From Terfezia claveryi (lineage: Eukaryota; Ascomycota; Pezizomycetes; Pezizales; Pezizaceae): a stretch of 64,000 nucleotides of DNA. The DNA lies in contig WHUX01000003.1 in assembly GCA_015179025.1 (NCBI GenBank), forward strand, positions 434,001-498,000, written 5' to 3'. This document shows, one piece after another, positions 63,542 through 64,000 of the stretch. The position numbers and the translations under genes are program-made. Every line of letters begins with the position of its first letter. The stretch's first letter is position 1. The notes beneath the pieces are model-generated. The model made no database searches, was not told the DNA's origin, and saw nothing but the letters and a program-made list of their open reading frames with translations.

Positions 63542-64000
63542 CAGCACCATAAAGCATCCTAGTTTCAGACAGATTACACTACTTAATAAGGACTCAAGAG
63601 TAGTAGGCTACGCTGCTCTCAGACACAGAAAGAAAACCGAGATGTTAGACAGCAGAGGAACATGCACCATCAGTGAGTATCCTATCACTAGAGTGCATCT
63701 TTTGGGCGTAACGTGCAATTCTCCGCAGTACACCCAAGGCGGGAAACACCCTGGATTGCCAGACCGCCATACAGAGATCAAGTTTGTACGTATAGTTTTG
63801 ATATCTGTTAGACTAGAAGGTACGACACCCGAGGCCCCGAAAAGGTTACCAATTTTTCCCTTACCTATGAAATCCCGAAAATTTGATAAAAGAACTATGT
63901 TTCACCCGCCATCCCCGCTGCTCCAAAGTGCTCCAGGGCTAGCTAGGTTGTGTCCGGTTCCCTCGCTATTTTCTACGATGGGGTATGTAGAGGCTCGCTC
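63542..64000. other. No gene recognised at the right edge
   Basis: No convincing frame or motif is visible. It may contain the start or end of a gene continuing outside the window. Confidence 0.35.

Overview
The window looks like a repeat-rich chromosome segment of a filamentous ascomycete. The evidence is short genes with fungal start contexts, one 61-bp intron with a CTAAT-like branch site, and chromodomain Ty3/gypsy, Tad-like LINE, pogo and PIF/Harbinger elements. Many nonsense codons fit C-to-T changes on either strand, as left by fungal repeat-directed mutation. Large nested gypsy stacks of this kind occur in truffle-like Pezizomycetes, but that placement is only an inference. No tRNA, rRNA or CRISPR array was recognised.

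Layout. (1) 1-9.1 kb: gene-poor host DNA with four LINE remnants, one a 5'-truncated copy (605-1742) with a 15-bp target duplication. It also holds a small two-module zinc-ribbon gene (5288-5626) and a decayed paralogue near 2.5 kb, a 709-bp pogo-like element (6538-7246) and a small unrecognised gene (7902-8288). (2) 10.8-16.0 kb: a PIF/Harbinger DNA transposon with convergent accessory and transposase pseudogenes, split by a 2.46-kb foldback element made almost wholly of one palindrome. (3) 16.2-54.9 kb: a second terminal-inverted-repeat element split by a stack of LTR retrotransposons. (4) 55-57.4 kb: AT-rich decayed repeats. (5) 57.4-64 kb: a two-exon gene of unknown function, a membrane-anchored aspartic-protease-like protein lacking the catalytic triads, and an internally deleted pogo element.

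The stack can be resolved by target duplications. G3 (16503-54182, CTCCC) is an old + strand chromovirus. Inside it sit G4 (18100-36392, CCGC), a solo LTR (38027-38655, GTACC) and G2 (39791-52250, GGAAT, minus strand). G5 (27208-36164, CTTTT) lies in the 3' LTR of G4, and G1 (41660-47797, TGGGA, minus strand) lies in the integrase of G2. Each older layer is more damaged.

The most notable points are in the elements. G1, G2 and G3 share a GGGAAAA slippery site before a -1 pol frame, and G1 and G2 show a possible self-priming signal like that of Tf1/sushi elements. G4 carries a third ORF with its own TATA box, behind six 72-bp hairpin repeats. G5 has about 380 codons of cysteine/histidine-rich sequence between RNase H and integrase. 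I found no cellular operon or defence-like system.
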